The notes beneath the pieces are model-generated. The model worked only from the letters and a program-made list of their open reading frames with translations, searched no databases and was not told where the DNA came from. Source: HGM04593 sp045661205 (lineage in GTDB: Bacteria > Bacteroidota > Bacteroidia > Bacteroidales > Bacteroidaceae). From it: 64,000 nucleotides of DNA. Where the stretch lies: contig JAZRFE010000008.1 in NCBI GenBank assembly GCA_045661205.1, positions 1-64,000 of the forward strand, in the 5' to 3' direction. Shown here piece by piece: positions 8,495 through 16,526 of the stretch (positions are counted from its first letter, which is position 1; each line of letters opens with the position of its first letter). The position numbers and the translations under genes are program-made.

Positions 8495-11400
8495 TTACTT
8501 AACAAATGTTTTTGTAGTTTTAACTACGCCGTTAGCGTAAACAGTCTTAACGATTGTAACCTCACCCTTAACAGGAGCTGCAACCTTAACACCAGCTGTT
8601 GTGTAGTAAGATACAGAAACTGCATCGCCCTCAGCTACTGCGCTGTTGATACCTGTTGTGATAGGTGCACCGATCTTGCGGAGAATCCACTGTGAAGAGA
8701 CGTCAGAACCTGCCCAGTAAACGAGGTCACCATTGTCACCGCCACCGCCACTGTTGCCCTCCATGTGCAATGATGCGTTGCCGTGCATAGGATTCCAGAG
8801 GTCGAACTTGTAAGCGCCCTGTGAACGTACGATGTAGGGAAGTTCAGGAGCGTCTGTGAAGTTGATGTCGTGTGAACGCTCGGGTTTACCCTCGCCGTCC
8901 AACTTCTCTGTGTTACCGATATACTTGTCTACCTCTACGCTGCGGATGAAGTAAGCCTCCTTAGCCTGCTCAGCTGTGATGATGCTGTCAGCAACCCACT
9001 GCAGTACGATAGCTGCAGAGTCAGCCTCGATGAACTCGAACTTGTAGCGATCGGGAGCGTTGTAGATATCCTCGGGAGCATTTGTCCACCAGCCTGTGTA
9101 AACTGAAGAAGCACCACCCTGAGAATCGAAGTCGTTGAAGTAAGTAACAATAGCCTTCTTAACACCCTGCTGTGCGAGGAAGTTAGTGTTAGCAGACTCG
9201 ATTACGTAAACACCGGGAACCATGGGGTTAAGCTCAACGTCACCGCTAACGAGATCCTGTGTAGCCTCGATTGCGAGGAGAGCCTCCTTAGCAAGAGCGT
9301 CGTCCTTTGTATCGATAGCTGCCTGAGCCTTAGCAAGAGCAGCAGCGAACACACCTACAGAAGCCTCATCATAGAAGCCGGGATCGGGACCTGACTGGAG
9401 ACCGAAGTTTGAAGCTGTTGCGTAAACGTTCTTCAACCAGAATACATAAGGATTGTCCATTGTAACCTTGTAGATGTACCACTCACCCTCACCGTCGAAG
9501 TCGTTGTACTTGAGGTCGGGGATTGAGAAGTAACCTGAGCTACCATTCCAGTCCTGAACTACGATATAGGGGTGAGGAGTTGCCTGTGTAGAGTCAATCT
9601 CATCGGGATAGCTCTTGTTAACACGTACAACTGTGTCATTGTACATGTAGATAGCGAATGTATTGGGATATTCCTCTTTCTCTGCGTCGATACGAGCCTG
9701 AGCATTGGGAACAATGTGGAACTTACCGGCTTTCTCAATCTCAGATACTACGCCTGCATTACCCCAACCATCAACATCGATCTCACCTGACCAGTACTTG
9801 CTGTCGGCAAGGCTGCGGATGTAGAATGTACCATCCTCGTCACCTGTCTTAGTGATTGTGAATGCACAAGGAGCAGCAATCTTAGGACCATAAGCCTGGT
9901 TAGAAGTGTAGAACTTCTCGAAACCTGAACCGTCACCCTCGGGTGCGCAGTTGATAAGACCTACGAGTGCATAGATGCCATCGTCTGTGATCTGTGAAGC
10001 GTCTGTGATCTGCTCAGCAGCCTTTGTGTTGTAAAGCTCGGGGAGGTCGATATCCTCGGGGAAGTATGTCTCACCTGCCTGGCTGAATACGAAGTCGATG
10101 GGGGTATCATCCCAACCGTTACCACGTGCATACTGTACATATTTGAAACCGCTAACCTCGTAGGGAAGGTTGATCTCGAGATAGAAGTACTCGCTACCGT
10201 CGTACTCGTCGTCAGCACCCCACTTAGAGTGGAAGTGTGTTTTATCGTCAGTGTTGATGTTACCGTCGCAAAGACCGGCGAGACCTATACCGTCAGTAGG
10301 AACAACTGAGTTAGTCTCGAAGTTGTCTTCTGTCAAAGGAATCTTGTTACCATTCTGGTCGAAGAACTCAACCTCGTTGATACATACGAAAGGTTTGTCA
10401 CCTACTTTACGAGCCATCTTTGTTCCGAACACTGTGAAACGGAGAGCGTCAACAGGCTCAGTCAAAAGCCACATGGGAGACTCCCAGTGCCATACACCTT
10501 TACCGTTAGGACCACCGATGTGTGTACCGGGAAGACCATCGTCTACTGTACCGATGCGGAAGGGAAGTTCCATAACACCTGCTACCTTAGAAGCCCAGAA
10601 GTTGTCTACGGCTGCATAGATAAGCTGGATACCTGCGTCTACGTCAGCAAGTGACTCACAGTTCTGGATAACAGTCTGAATGTCGTTCTGTACCTGCAAC
10701 ATAGCGTCGAATGCGCCCTGTCCGTAAGCACCCTCAACCCAGTCGGGACCCTCGCAAACTGCGATCTCCTCTGCGTCTACCATGTCAGAGATAACCTGGA
10801 TAGAGTCTACGTATACCCAAAGACCTACTGTTGCATAAGCAGCTGTAAGTAAGTTGAGCTCACGTTTCTTTGTAAGAATGTCAGCTGCTGCTACGTTGGG
10901 GTCAGCTACAAGAGCCTTAGCCTCGGCTACTGCTGCTGCAAGAGCCTCATACTCGCCCTGGTCGTAACCCTCAACTGCGCCACCTATTGCTGCGATACGA
11001 GCCTCAGCCTCGTCAATCTCGGCCTGGAGCTCAGCTACGATAGCTGCACCGTTGATAGATGCGTTGTAAACTGACCAGTAGTATGTGTTGGGACGGCTGC
11101 GCTCGCCTGTACCCTCCTCTGAGTTCTCGCAGAGTACCATCTTACCAAGACCGTCATAAGAGATGATGAAGCCACCATCGTTCATTGTAAGAACGAAGTC
11201 GCCCTCTTTCTCCTCGCTGGGTGTGAACTCTACAGAAGCTGCGTTGAGTACGTTCTTTGTGTACTGCAACCAGAGTGTACGTGTGATATTACCGTCATTG
11301 TTAACGTCACCATTCTCGCTCTCGAGGCCGTCGTGGCACTCACGGTTGAGGATGTAGTGACCGTTGTTCAACCAGTATACTTTGTAAGCGTTCTCTTTCT

Positions 11401-12202
11401 CTGCGTCGGGTGTAAGTGTTACAAGGTCAGCAGCAGAAGGTGTTACTGTACCACCGCAAGGTGCGTGGAAGAACATGTTTGTGGGAACGGGGTGACCAAA
11501 TGTCTCATCGCGCATGTTCAGATACTCCTCCTCAGCGTCAGCGCGAAGCACGAAGAGTGCACCGGGAACTGCAAGCTCGTCTACAGAAGCTACCTGTGCG
11601 CCAAGCTCAAACTGCTGCTCGGGGAAAGGAAGATACTGTGTACCGGGAGTGATACCCATGTAAGTGATGAGGTTCTTGTGGTAACCTGAACGTGTGTTCC
11701 AGTTGAAATAGAACTCGCTGATGGGCTCAGCAAACTCCAACTCTACGTAGTGGAACTCGTAGGGATAAGAGTCGGTGCTACGGCTGTAAACAGTGTGGAA
11801 GTGCTGATTCTCGTTGCCGTCGTTGAGGATAGCAAGACCACCACCGTCACCATTCTGGATTGAGTTTGAAGAAGCTACATACTCAATGGGGTTGTCGTTA
11901 GCATCGAAGATACGAAGCTCTGACAATGTGAAGAAGGGGATACCTGTACCCCAACCTGATGAGTAACCGTCGAAGCTACCGCTTGTAAGAGAGTCTACTG
12001 TGTTTGTAGAGCAAACTGTAAAACGGAGTCTGTCGACAGCTGTGTCGAACTGGTAAACGCGAGATTTGTACATGTAGTTCTTTACTACTCTCGCACCGGG
12101 AAGACCGTCAGCTGTTGTCAGCGTGATAGGCCATGTGTCTTTTGCAAAGCCTAAAGAGGCAATGAGTGTCAAAAGACAGGTTAATAGTAAATTTTTTCTC
12201 AT
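8495..12202 (-). CDS. Giant secreted protein with duplicated domain, candidate type IX cargo
   Basis: No named family recognised. The 1235-residue protein starts with a signal peptide (MRKNLLLTCLLTLIASLGFA). A roughly 170-residue domain occurs twice, about 28-195 and 545-715. Both copies share D-G-L-P-G, then V-D-x-L-R-F-T-V near a Cys- or Gly-Thr turn, then F-D-x-N-x-N-x-I, and a D-G-N-x-N...H-F-H block, which suggests a beta-sandwich of the discoidin/carbohydrate-binding sort (inference). Alanine/glutamate-rich helical hairpins resembling FIVAR modules lie near 395-460 and 945-990. The last 50 residues (TAGVKVAAPVKG...ANGVVKTTKTFVK) look like a C-terminal sorting tail. Own promoter and terminator; a 160-base 5'UTR. 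Probably a surface adhesin or glycan binder. Confidence 0.75.
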   Translation of the reverse strand: MRKNLLLTCLLTLIASLGFAKDTWPITLTTADGLPGARVVKNYMYKSRVYQFDTAVDRLRFTVCSTNTVDSLTSGSFDGYSSGWGTGIPFFTLSELRIFDANDNPIEYVASSNSIQNGDGGGLAILNDGNENQHFHTVYSRSTDSYPYEFHYVELEFAEPISEFYFNWNTRSGYHKNLITYMGITPGTQYLPFPEQQFELGAQVASVDELAVPGALFVLRADAEEEYLNMRDETFGHPVPTNMFFHAPCGGTVTPSAADLVTLTPDAEKENAYKVYWLNNGHYILNRECHDGLESENGDVNNDGNITRTLWLQYTKNVLNAASVEFTPSEEKEGDFVLTMNDGGFIISYDGLGKMVLCENSEEGTGERSRPNTYYWSVYNASINGAAIVAELQAEIDEAEARIAAIGGAVEGYDQGEYEALAAAVAEAKALVADPNVAAADILTKKRELNLLTAAYATVGLWVYVDSIQVISDMVDAEEIAVCEGPDWVEGAYGQGAFDAMLQVQNDIQTVIQNCESLADVDAGIQLIYAAVDNFWASKVAGVMELPFRIGTVDDGLPGTHIGGPNGKGVWHWESPMWLLTEPVDALRFTVFGTKMARKVGDKPFVCINEVEFFDQNGNKIPLTEDNFETNSVVPTDGIGLAGLCDGNINTDDKTHFHSKWGADDEYDGSEYFYLEINLPYEVSGFKYVQYARGNGWDDTPIDFVFSQAGETYFPEDIDLPELYNTKAAEQITDASQITDDGIYALVGLINCAPEGDGSGFEKFYTSNQAYGPKIAAPCAFTITKTGDEDGTFYIRSLADSKYWSGEIDVDGWGNAGVVSEIEKAGKFHIVPNAQARIDAEKEEYPNTFAIYMYNDTVVRVNKSYPDEIDSTQATPHPYIVVQDWNGSSGYFSIPDLKYNDFDGEGEWYIYKVTMDNPYVFWLKNVYATASNFGLQSGPDPGFYDEASVGVFAAALAKAQAAIDTKDDALAKEALLAIEATQDLVSGDVELNPMVPGVYVIESANTNFLAQQGVKKAIVTYFNDFDSQGGASSVYTGWWTNAPEDIYNAPDRYKFEFIEADSAAIVLQWVADSIITAEQAKEAYFIRSVEVDKYIGNTEKLDGEGKPERSHDINFTDAPELPYIVRSQGAYKFDLWNPMHGNASLHMEGNSGGGGDNGDLVYWAGSDVSSQWILRKIGAPITTGINSAVAEGDAVSVSYYTTAGVKVAAPVKGEVTIVKTVYANGVVKTTKTFVK

Positions 12203-12517
12203 AATTTAAATGATTAAATTAAAAAAAAGGTTAATAAAGTTCTTTTTTTACTTGTGTTTAATATATTGTATATATGAAACTTCTTTACGTTTTTCGCTAT
12301 TGCAGAATGGTGCGCCAAGAATCGTTTTAAATACTTTTAACACTATTAATACATTTTACAATATCGATTTTGCAAATATAGTATTAAATTTTCCAATCAA
12401 ACAAACTTTTTTTCAAAAAAAATGCGTTTGAAGGTAGATATTTTTTCGCGGCAGCATTTGGTTATGCGCCACACATAAATGCCACTTTACGGCAAACTTA
12501 AGCAGTGATGCGGGTTG
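12203..12517. other. A/T-rich intergenic stretch between two leftward genes
   Basis: The left half is the 5'UTR of the giant secreted protein. The middle holds its promoter (12373-12405). The right part, about 12430-12517, follows the endonuclease stop; I see no clean terminator there, only imperfect GC-containing palindromes. No gene is supported, and the 12210-12431 frame on the plus strand is low-complexity. Confidence 0.6.
12373..12405 (-). promoter_or_regulatory. Promoter of the giant secreted-protein gene
   Basis: Minus strand TTTG (complement of 12402-12405), 21 bases, then TATATTTG (complement of 12373-12380). It is the best match in the gap and gives a 5'UTR of about 160 bases. Confidence 0.6.
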
Positions 12518-13336
12518 TCAGAGGTTCCACGTTGCCTTTTCCATTGCGCTCTCTACTGCCCCTTCTATGTCGTCGGGCAGTGAGTGGAAGAAGTCGAAAC
12601 CTGTGATACGCTCCACCTCGTCGATGGTTACGGCATGCTCGACAAGTTTTTTGGCGCCTTTCTTGTTTTCAAACAAAAAGCCGATAGCTGTGTACTTGTC
12701 ATAATAGGGGGCGAGGAGCACTTTGAAAAAGCCGTCGGGTACCATCACTCCGTTGTCGCCTATGGTACCGTAGCGGTTGTTGGTGACTATGGGGCCGCAG
12801 ACTATGTAGAGGGTGCCGAAGTATCGGGCATATTCGCGGCACTGCTCTTCGAGCTTTTTCCAGGTGCCGGTGTTGAGTTTGTGGTCTTGCGGGCAGATAT
12901 TTGTGAGGTAGAAGCAGTCGGCCATGGCGGCGGCACTCCACTTCATGTCGGCGGCAGGTGCCATGTGTCCTTTGTCCCAGCCCGAGTTGCGGTAGTCGTC
13001 GTTGTCGGCCTGCATACCTGCTATCTCGGGGTCGCGCTTGAAGTGTTTGCTGCGCGGTTCGTCGCCTTCGGTCTCGAGGGCGGTGAGTTCGTAGGCTACC
13101 CAGTCGGGGATGAGGCGGGCGGTGTTGTAGAGAAGTGTGTAGCCGTCGCGCGCTATGAGGCGACCCGACGAGCCGGAGGCAATGGCGGGTACTTCGAGTT
13201 TGTCTATCCTGCCTATCGCGACGGAACGACTGCCTGTGCACCGGTGTACAAGGTAGCCGAAGAGTGCTAATATTATTATTATACCTATTTTATAAAGGAG
13301 CGACGAACCCACCGTACTTTTTTTTCTACGTGCCAT
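12518..13336 (-). CDS. DNA/RNA non-specific endonuclease, membrane-anchored
   Basis: A metal-dependent nuclease of the NucA/endonuclease G (DRGH) family that cuts DNA and RNA without sequence preference. From the ATG at 13336 it is 272 residues: a basic N-terminus, one membrane helix at about 15-30, then the nuclease domain facing outward. The active-site motif is DKGHMAPAAD with His124 as general base (Lys replaces the usual Arg), followed by NICPQDHKLN with the expected Asn ligand. An upstream ATG at 13381 would add 15 residues but lies inside the promoter (-7 at 13363-13370), so I reject it. Likely periplasmic nucleic-acid scavenging; no immunity gene or toxin context. Confidence 0.9.
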   Translation of the reverse strand: MARRKKSTVGSSLLYKIGIIIILALFGYLVHRCTGSRSVAIGRIDKLEVPAIASGSSGRLIARDGYTLLYNTARLIPDWVAYELTALETEGDEPRSKHFKRDPEIAGMQADNDDYRNSGWDKGHMAPAADMKWSAAAMADCFYLTNICPQDHKLNTGTWKKLEEQCREYARYFGTLYIVCGPIVTNNRYGTIGDNGVMVPDGFFKVLLAPYYDKYTAIGFLFENKKGAKKLVEHAVTIDEVERITGFDFFHSLPDDIEGAVESAMEKATWNL

Positions 13337-13362
13337 GATTTTATTTTTAATAATGTGCGACG

Positions 13363-13370
13363 CGAAGATA
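13363..13370 (-). promoter_or_regulatory. -7 element of the endonuclease gene
   Basis: Minus strand TATCTTCG, the TTCG form of the -7 box that recurs in this window (also near 37470, 44941, 50555, 51427). It settles the start codon choice for the nuclease. Confidence 0.55.
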
Positions 13371-13492
13371 GCAAATTTCAATTTAATTTGAAAATTTTTA
13401 TCCCGAACGAGAATTTTAACGATTTTTGCACAAATTTACACCGATTGTGCAAAAACTTCTTGTTATTTTGGACTTTTTGGGCTACCTTCGCA

Positions 13493-13500
13493 GCCGAAAA
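13493..13500 (+). promoter_or_regulatory. -7 element of the SDR-ALDH operon
   Basis: TACCTTCG, 19 bases before the ATG at 13520, with TTTG at 13467-13470 (22-base spacing, slightly long). Confidence 0.5.
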
Positions 13501-13519
13501 AGACTAATTCATTATAAAT

Positions 13520-14332
13520 ATGACTAAAATAAAGGGAAATTGCATTCTTATTACCGGCGGAGCGTCGGGCATTGGTCGCATAATGGGTCGCATGGCCCTG
13601 GAGAGAGGTGCGCGCCAGCTGGTTATCTGGGACATAAACGAGGAGAGCATCAAGAGTACTTGCGCGGAATTTGCAAGCAAGGGTAATGTTAAAGGTTACA
13701 GAGTGGATGTGTCGGACACTGCTGCCATGGTGGAGTGCTTCAAAAAGACAAGCGAGGAGTGTGGCGACGTGGATATAATTGTAAACTGCGCGGGAATTGT
13801 TACAGGTAACAAGACTTTCGACAAGCAGACGACAAGAGATATTGAGCGTACAATGAGCATAAACACCATTGCGCCCATGAACATTGCGTTGCAAGCTCTG
13901 CCGGGAATGATTGCCCGCGACAAGGGACATATTTGCAACATTGCGTCGGCGGCGGGTATGTTGTCGAACCCCAAAATGTCGGTGTATGTTGCCAGCAAAT
14001 GGGCGATGATTGGATGGTCGGACTCGGTGCGCATAGAGCTGAAAGAGGCCAAGAGCAACGTACGTTTTTCGACTATCGCTCCTTATTATATTAATACGGG
14101 TATGTTCGACGGTGTAAAATCGAGATTTTTCCCCATTCTGGAGCCTGAGGCTACGTCGCGCAAGATTCTTAATGCCATTGAGAAGAACAGGGACTTCAAG
14201 GGTATTCCTTTCGGTTTCCACTTTATAAGATTGTGTCAGGGATTACTGCCTACCGCGTGGTTCGACGTGATTTTCGGAAAATGGGTGGGTATATTCTCGG
14301 CTATGGATAATTTCACCGGTAGAAAAAAGTAA
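13520..14332 (+). CDS. Short-chain dehydrogenase/reductase
   Basis: A classical SDR that should oxidise an alcohol or reduce a carbonyl with NAD(P)(H). Visible elements are TGGASGIG (12-19) for the dinucleotide, Asp38 after the second strand (favours NAD), NCAG (89-92), catalytic Ser143, and Tyr156/Lys160 in YVASK. The C-terminal part (about 225-255) is hydrophobic, as in membrane-associated SDRs that act on retinoid, steroid or long-chain substrates. It is followed after 11 bases by an aldehyde dehydrogenase, so an alcohol-aldehyde-acid route is plausible. Substrate not assignable. Confidence 0.88.
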   Translation: MTKIKGNCILITGGASGIGRIMGRMALERGARQLVIWDINEESIKSTCAEFASKGNVKGYRVDVSDTAAMVECFKKTSEECGDVDIIVNCAGIVTGNKTFDKQTTRDIERTMSINTIAPMNIALQALPGMIARDKGHICNIASAAGMLSNPKMSVYVASKWAMIGWSDSVRIELKEAKSNVRFSTIAPYYINTGMFDGVKSRFFPILEPEATSRKILNAIEKNRDFKGIPFGFHFIRLCQGLLPTAWFDVIFGKWVGIFSAMDNFTGRKK

Positions 14333-14343
14333 TTCACAAGCAG

Positions 14344-15735
14344 ATGGCAACCATGAAGATTGAAAATCATTCGCCCGAGAGGATAAGGGAGATTGTGGAG
14401 AAGCAGAGGGTGTTCTTTGCTTCGGGCCTTACGCTGCCCTACAAGTTCCGCCGCGAACAGTTGAAGAAGTTGCTGGCGGCACTGAAAAAGTGGGAGAAAC
14501 CGCTGTGTGACGCTCTGTGGAGCGACTTGCACAAGTCGATGGAGGAGGCGGTACTTACCGAGCTGAGCATCGTGAGTGGCGAGGTGAAGAACCATTTGAG
14601 CCACCTGAAAGGGTGGATGCGCCGCGAGCGTCGCTCTACCCCACTGAAGATGACTCCCTCGCGCAGTAGCATTGTGAGCGAGCCGTTGGGTAACACGCTT
14701 ATCATTTCGCCCTGGAACTACCCTGTGCAGTTGCTGCTGAACCCATTGGTGGGTGCTATCTCGGCGGGATGTACTGCCATTCTGAAGCCTTCGCCCTATG
14801 TTCCCGCAACTTCGGCGACCATAGAGAAGATGATTAAGGAGTGTTTCGACGAGAGATATGTGGCTGTGGTACAGGGCAATCGCGAGGTGAACGGAGCGTT
14901 GCTAGAGGAGCGTTTCGACCTTATTTTCTTCACCGGCAGCCCCGCGCTGGGCAAAAAGGTGATGCAAGCGGCGGCACGCAACCTGACTCCGGTAATTCTG
15001 GAGTTGGGCGGCAAGAGCCCTTGCATTGTGGACAAGGAGGCGAACTTAAAAATTGCTGCGCGACGCATTGCGTGGGGAAAGACACTGAATGCGGGACAGA
15101 CCTGCATTGCTCCCGACTATCTGCTGATACATTCATCGTTGTCAGAGAAATTCGCAACGGCGATGCGCGAGGAACTGCGTAAGCTGCATGGCGAGGATAT
15201 ACGCAGGAGCCGCCACTTTGTGCGCTTGGTGAACGACCGCGCCTTTGAGCGTGTGGCGGGATATCTGAAGGATGGCCGCGTGGTGTTCGGAGGCACTACC
15301 GTTGCCGAGGAGCGTTACATTGAGCCCACCCTGCTTGCCGACGTCAGTCCCGACTCGGCTGTGATGCAGGAGGAGATTTTCGGCCCTGTGTTGCCGATGA
15401 TTACTTTCGAGGAGAGAGAGGAGGCTATACGCTTTGTAAATGAACGAGAAAAGCCACTTGCGTTGTACTACTTCGGCAAGGAGAAGGATGGCTATGAGGT
15501 GCTGAGAAGAACCTCGTCGGGTGGAGCGTGCATAAACGACACCATCATGCACATTGCTAACGAGAATATACCGTTTGGCGGTGTGGGAAACTCGGGAATG
15601 GGCAGCTATCATGGTCGTGGCAGTTTCGATGCTTTTTCGCACAAACGGGCTGTGGTAGTGACTCCTTCGTGGCTGGACTTGCCGTTCCGTTACATGCCTT
15701 ATAACATGTTTGGCCTTGTAAAGAAAATTTTGTAA
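14344..15735 (+). CDS. Aldehyde dehydrogenase, class-3-like
   Basis: NAD(P)-dependent oxidation of an aldehyde to a carboxylate. The 463 residues are short for the superfamily and match class 3 fatty-aldehyde dehydrogenases. Seen: the cofactor loop SPWNYPV (122-128), FFTGSP (195-200), general base Glu220 in LELGGKSP, nucleophile Cys254 in GQTCIAPD, and the late EEIFGPVLP and NIPFGGVGNSG motifs. A second ATG three codons in is an alternative start. Paired with the SDR just upstream and ended by a strong terminator. Confidence 0.93.
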   Translation: MATMKIENHSPERIREIVEKQRVFFASGLTLPYKFRREQLKKLLAALKKWEKPLCDALWSDLHKSMEEAVLTELSIVSGEVKNHLSHLKGWMRRERRSTPLKMTPSRSSIVSEPLGNTLIISPWNYPVQLLLNPLVGAISAGCTAILKPSPYVPATSATIEKMIKECFDERYVAVVQGNREVNGALLEERFDLIFFTGSPALGKKVMQAAARNLTPVILELGGKSPCIVDKEANLKIAARRIAWGKTLNAGQTCIAPDYLLIHSSLSEKFATAMREELRKLHGEDIRRSRHFVRLVNDRAFERVAGYLKDGRVVFGGTTVAEERYIEPTLLADVSPDSAVMQEEIFGPVLPMITFEEREEAIRFVNEREKPLALYYFGKEKDGYEVLRRTSSGGACINDTIMHIANENIPFGGVGNSGMGSYHGRGSFDAFSHKRAVVVTPSWLDLPFRYMPYNMFGLVKKIL

Positions 15736-15759
15736 TTTCATTTTATTTTCCGTAAGACG

Positions 15760-15790
15760 GGGGAGCATTTTCGCTCCCCTGCTTTGTTTT
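15760..15790 (+). terminator. Terminator after the ALDH gene
   Basis: Stem GGGGAGC (15760-15766) with GCTCCCC (15773-15779), loop ATTTTC, followed by TGCTTTGTTTTT. Confidence 0.85.
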
Positions 15791-15814
15791 TACGGGGTTT
15801 TTAGACTATTTTTG
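15783..15814 (+). promoter_or_regulatory. Promoter of ruvA-sprA
   Basis: TTTG (15783-15786), 20 bases, TATTTTTG (15807-15814): a full match to the phylum consensus. The -33 box lies inside the U-tract of the preceding terminator, so the two elements overlap. Confidence 0.65.
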
Positions 15815-15923
15815 CAATATTATAGTGCGTGCAGGGCTTTTTTCCGTTCGGGAGCAGGAAGTTTTGCAAATTGCACAATAATTTTAGAAAAAGCACGTTA
15901 AAGTATAAGTAAAAAAAATTGCT

Positions 15924-16517
15924 ATGATAGAATACTTGCGCGGAGAGATTGCGGAGCTTACACCTGCAACGGCGGTGATTGATTGCGCCGGAGTGGGTTA
16001 CGAGACGAGCATCACGCTGAACACATACAGTGCCATTCAGGGCAAAAAGGAGACCAAACTGTACATCTACGAGGTTATACGCGAGGATACCCACCAGCTT
16101 TTCGGCTTCAGCAACAAGCAGGAGCGAGAACTGTTTCTGTTGCTTATTTCTGTGTCGGGAATAGGCGGCAACACTGCGCGCACCATATTGTCGGCATTCA
16201 CCATAGGGGAGCTGTGCGAGGTGATTTCGAGTGGCAACGACAAGACGCTGAAGAGCGTGAAGGGTATAGGCTTGAAGACTGCGCAGCGCATCATTGTGGA
16301 GTTGCAGGACAAGATTCCGGGGCTGGCAGCGGGAATACCTTCGGCTGCGCCTGCGACAAGCAGCGTGAACAAAGAGGCTGTGAGCGAGGCTGTGTCGGCA
16401 CTGACCATGCTGGGATTCCCCACAGCAGCAGCAAACAAGGTGGTGCAGTCTATTGCAAAAGAGCAGTGCGACGCCACTGTGGAACAGCTTATTAAACTTG
16501 CTCTGAAACAATTGTAA
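15924..16517 (+). CDS. ruvA: Holliday junction branch-migration protein RuvA
   Basis: Tetrameric junction-binding protein that loads the RuvB motor during recombination and repair. The 197 residues begin MIEYLRGEIAE as the family does, with an OB-fold in about 1-63. Two helix-hairpin-helix motifs follow (VSGIGGNTARTILS near 78-91 and VKGIGLKTAQRI near 112-123), then a C-terminal UBA-like RuvB-binding domain (from about 150). It is followed 9 bases later by sprA, an order common in Bacteroidales. ruvB is not nearby. Confidence 0.97.
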   Translation: MIEYLRGEIAELTPATAVIDCAGVGYETSITLNTYSAIQGKKETKLYIYEVIREDTHQLFGFSNKQERELFLLLISVSGIGGNTARTILSAFTIGELCEVISSGNDKTLKSVKGIGLKTAQRIIVELQDKIPGLAAGIPSAAPATSSVNKEAVSEAVSALTMLGFPTAAANKVVQSIAKEQCDATVEQLIKLALKQL

Positions 16518-16526
16518 AGAACCAAG

